Shown here one piece after another: positions 21,165 through 21,656 of a stretch of DNA of 21,656 nt. The notes under the pieces are model-generated. The model searched no databases and was not told the DNA's origin. It saw nothing but the letters and a program-made list of their open reading frames with translations. The translations under genes and the position numbers were made by a program. The stretch covers positions 1 to 21,656 of the forward strand of contig JAAYIB010000083.1 of NCBI GenBank assembly GCA_012744295.1, read 5' to 3'. Source of the stretch: Acholeplasmataceae bacterium. Its GTDB lineage: Bacteria; Bacillota; Negativicutes; Acidaminococcales; Acidaminococcaceae. Positions within the stretch are counted from its first letter, which is position 1; each line of letters opens with the position of its first letter.

Positions 21165-21656
21165 ATGAAATTGTTCAAGAGCGTCGACATCGGCGTTGAC
21201 CTTGGTACCGCCAACATCCTCGTCTATCTGCGGGGCAGCGGGATTGTCCTGTGCGAGCCTTCCGTGGTAGCTATAGACAAGAATACCAATAAGATTCTGG
21301 CCATCGGCGAAGAGGCAAAAACGATGCTCGGACGCACGCCCGGCAACATTGTGGCCATCAGGCCCCTCCGGGAAGGCGTTATAGCTGATTATGACACGAC
21401 GCAGAGCATGCTCGAGCACGTAATTCAGAAAGTTGCGGGCCGAAGCATGTTTTTCAAGCCGCGCGTGGTTATCTGTATTCCTTCGGGAGTAACTACGGTC
21501 GAAAAAAGGGCGGTATTGGAGGCGGCCATTCAGTCCGGCGCAGCCAGCACGTATCTGATTGAGGAGCCCATTGCCGCAGCCATGGGCGCGGGACTCGAAA
21601 TCAGCGAATCGCGAGGTGCGATGGTGGTCGACATCGGCGGCGGTACTATCGACGTC
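21165..21656 (+). CDS. Rod-shape determining protein MreB/Mbl, 5' part (3' end outside window)
   Basis: The first 164 residues of an actin-like cytoskeletal protein are visible. It would polymerise under the membrane and guide lateral-wall synthesis. Actin-fold signatures are SVDIGVDLGTANILVY (phosphate 1), IRPLREGVIADYD, PRVVICIPSGVTTVEKRAV, YLIEEPIAAAMGAG (connect 1) and VVDIGGGTIDV (phosphate 2) at the window edge. ATG 21165 follows GGAGCG. The position after murA corresponds to mbl in Bacillus, but MreB, Mbl and MreBH cannot be told apart from this fragment. It probably shares the murA promoter. Confidence 0.93.
   Translation, partial: MKLFKSVDIGVDLGTANILVYLRGSGIVLCEPSVVAIDKNTNKILAIGEEAKTMLGRTPGNIVAIRPLREGVIADYDTTQSMLEHVIQKVAGRSMFFKPRVVICIPSGVTTVEKRAVLEAAIQSGAASTYLIEEPIAAAMGAGLEISESRGAMVVDIGGGTIDV

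Noticed and set aside
19974..21419. 481-aa open frame on the minus strand across murA and the start of mreB/mbl
   Set aside because: It is antisense to two clear genes with all catalytic motifs, has no recognisable domain or ribosome site, and is the kind of long shadow that GC-biased third positions create.
1..21656. CRISPR arrays, tRNA or rRNA genes, prophage or restriction-modification systems
   Set aside because: No regularly spaced repeats, tRNA-like cloverleaf ends, phage genes or methylase/nuclease motifs (apart from the PrmC protein methyltransferase) were seen on reading both strands by eye.

Overview
This window reads as a chromosomal housekeeping segment of a low- to mid-GC Firmicute (Bacillota). 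The gene order rpmE – yqhQ – prfA – prmC – tsaC/sua5 – rpiB – ywlG – glyA – upp – comEB – tagO/wecA – mnaA – atp operon – murA – mreB/mbl closely follows the arrangement known from Bacillus and Clostridia. Base composition looks balanced and TTG/GTG starts are frequent. The sporulation genes that normally sit in this neighbourhood (spoIIR between prmC and tsaC; spoIID, spoIIQ and spoIIID between murA and mbl) are absent. That points to an asporogenous member. My best guess is the Negativicutes (Acidaminococcaceae-like), but this rests on overall impression and not on a marker gene.

Layout. 1-713: 3' end of an EAL-domain (c-di-GMP phosphodiesterase) gene. 740-2030: two near-identical zinc-type rpmE genes, each with its own promoter, flanking a convergent/divergent hotdog acyl-CoA thioesterase gene on the minus strand. 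The terminator between rpmE copy 1 and the thioesterase gene has been split by a 64-bp miniature IS3-like element flanked by a 4-bp duplication. 2107-9473: a tightly packed plus-strand run (yqhQ, prfA, prmC, tsaC, rpiB, ywlG, glyA, upp, comEB) for translation termination, tRNA t6A modification, pentose phosphate, one-carbon and pyrimidine salvage, closed by a strong palindromic terminator. 9552-11881: a promoter and a two-gene tagO/wecA – mnaA unit for undecaprenyl-linked amino-sugar polymer synthesis. 11895-18876: an ATP synthase operon (atpI-B-E-F-[H]A-G-D-C) with its own promoter and terminator. 18903-19769: two small uncharacterised coiled-coil protein genes. 19787-21656: murA and the 5' part of an mreB/mbl gene, which runs off the window.

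The most unusual content is in the ATP synthase operon. No separate delta-subunit gene (atpH) exists. The alpha-subunit ORF is instead 616 aa, and its first ~110 residues carry a recognisable delta C-terminal domain, fused in frame to a complete alpha subunit. The delta N-terminal domain is not encoded anywhere in the window, and two tandem hairpins sit where atpH would begin. In the same operon the c subunit has lost the Gly-rich packing motif of helix 1. It carries Lys28 and a second carboxylate, Asp30, at the position equivalent to Gln32 of the Ilyobacter Na+ c-ring. Together these suggest a structurally divergent F-type ATP synthase whose stator attaches to the alpha/beta crown differently from the textbook enzyme.
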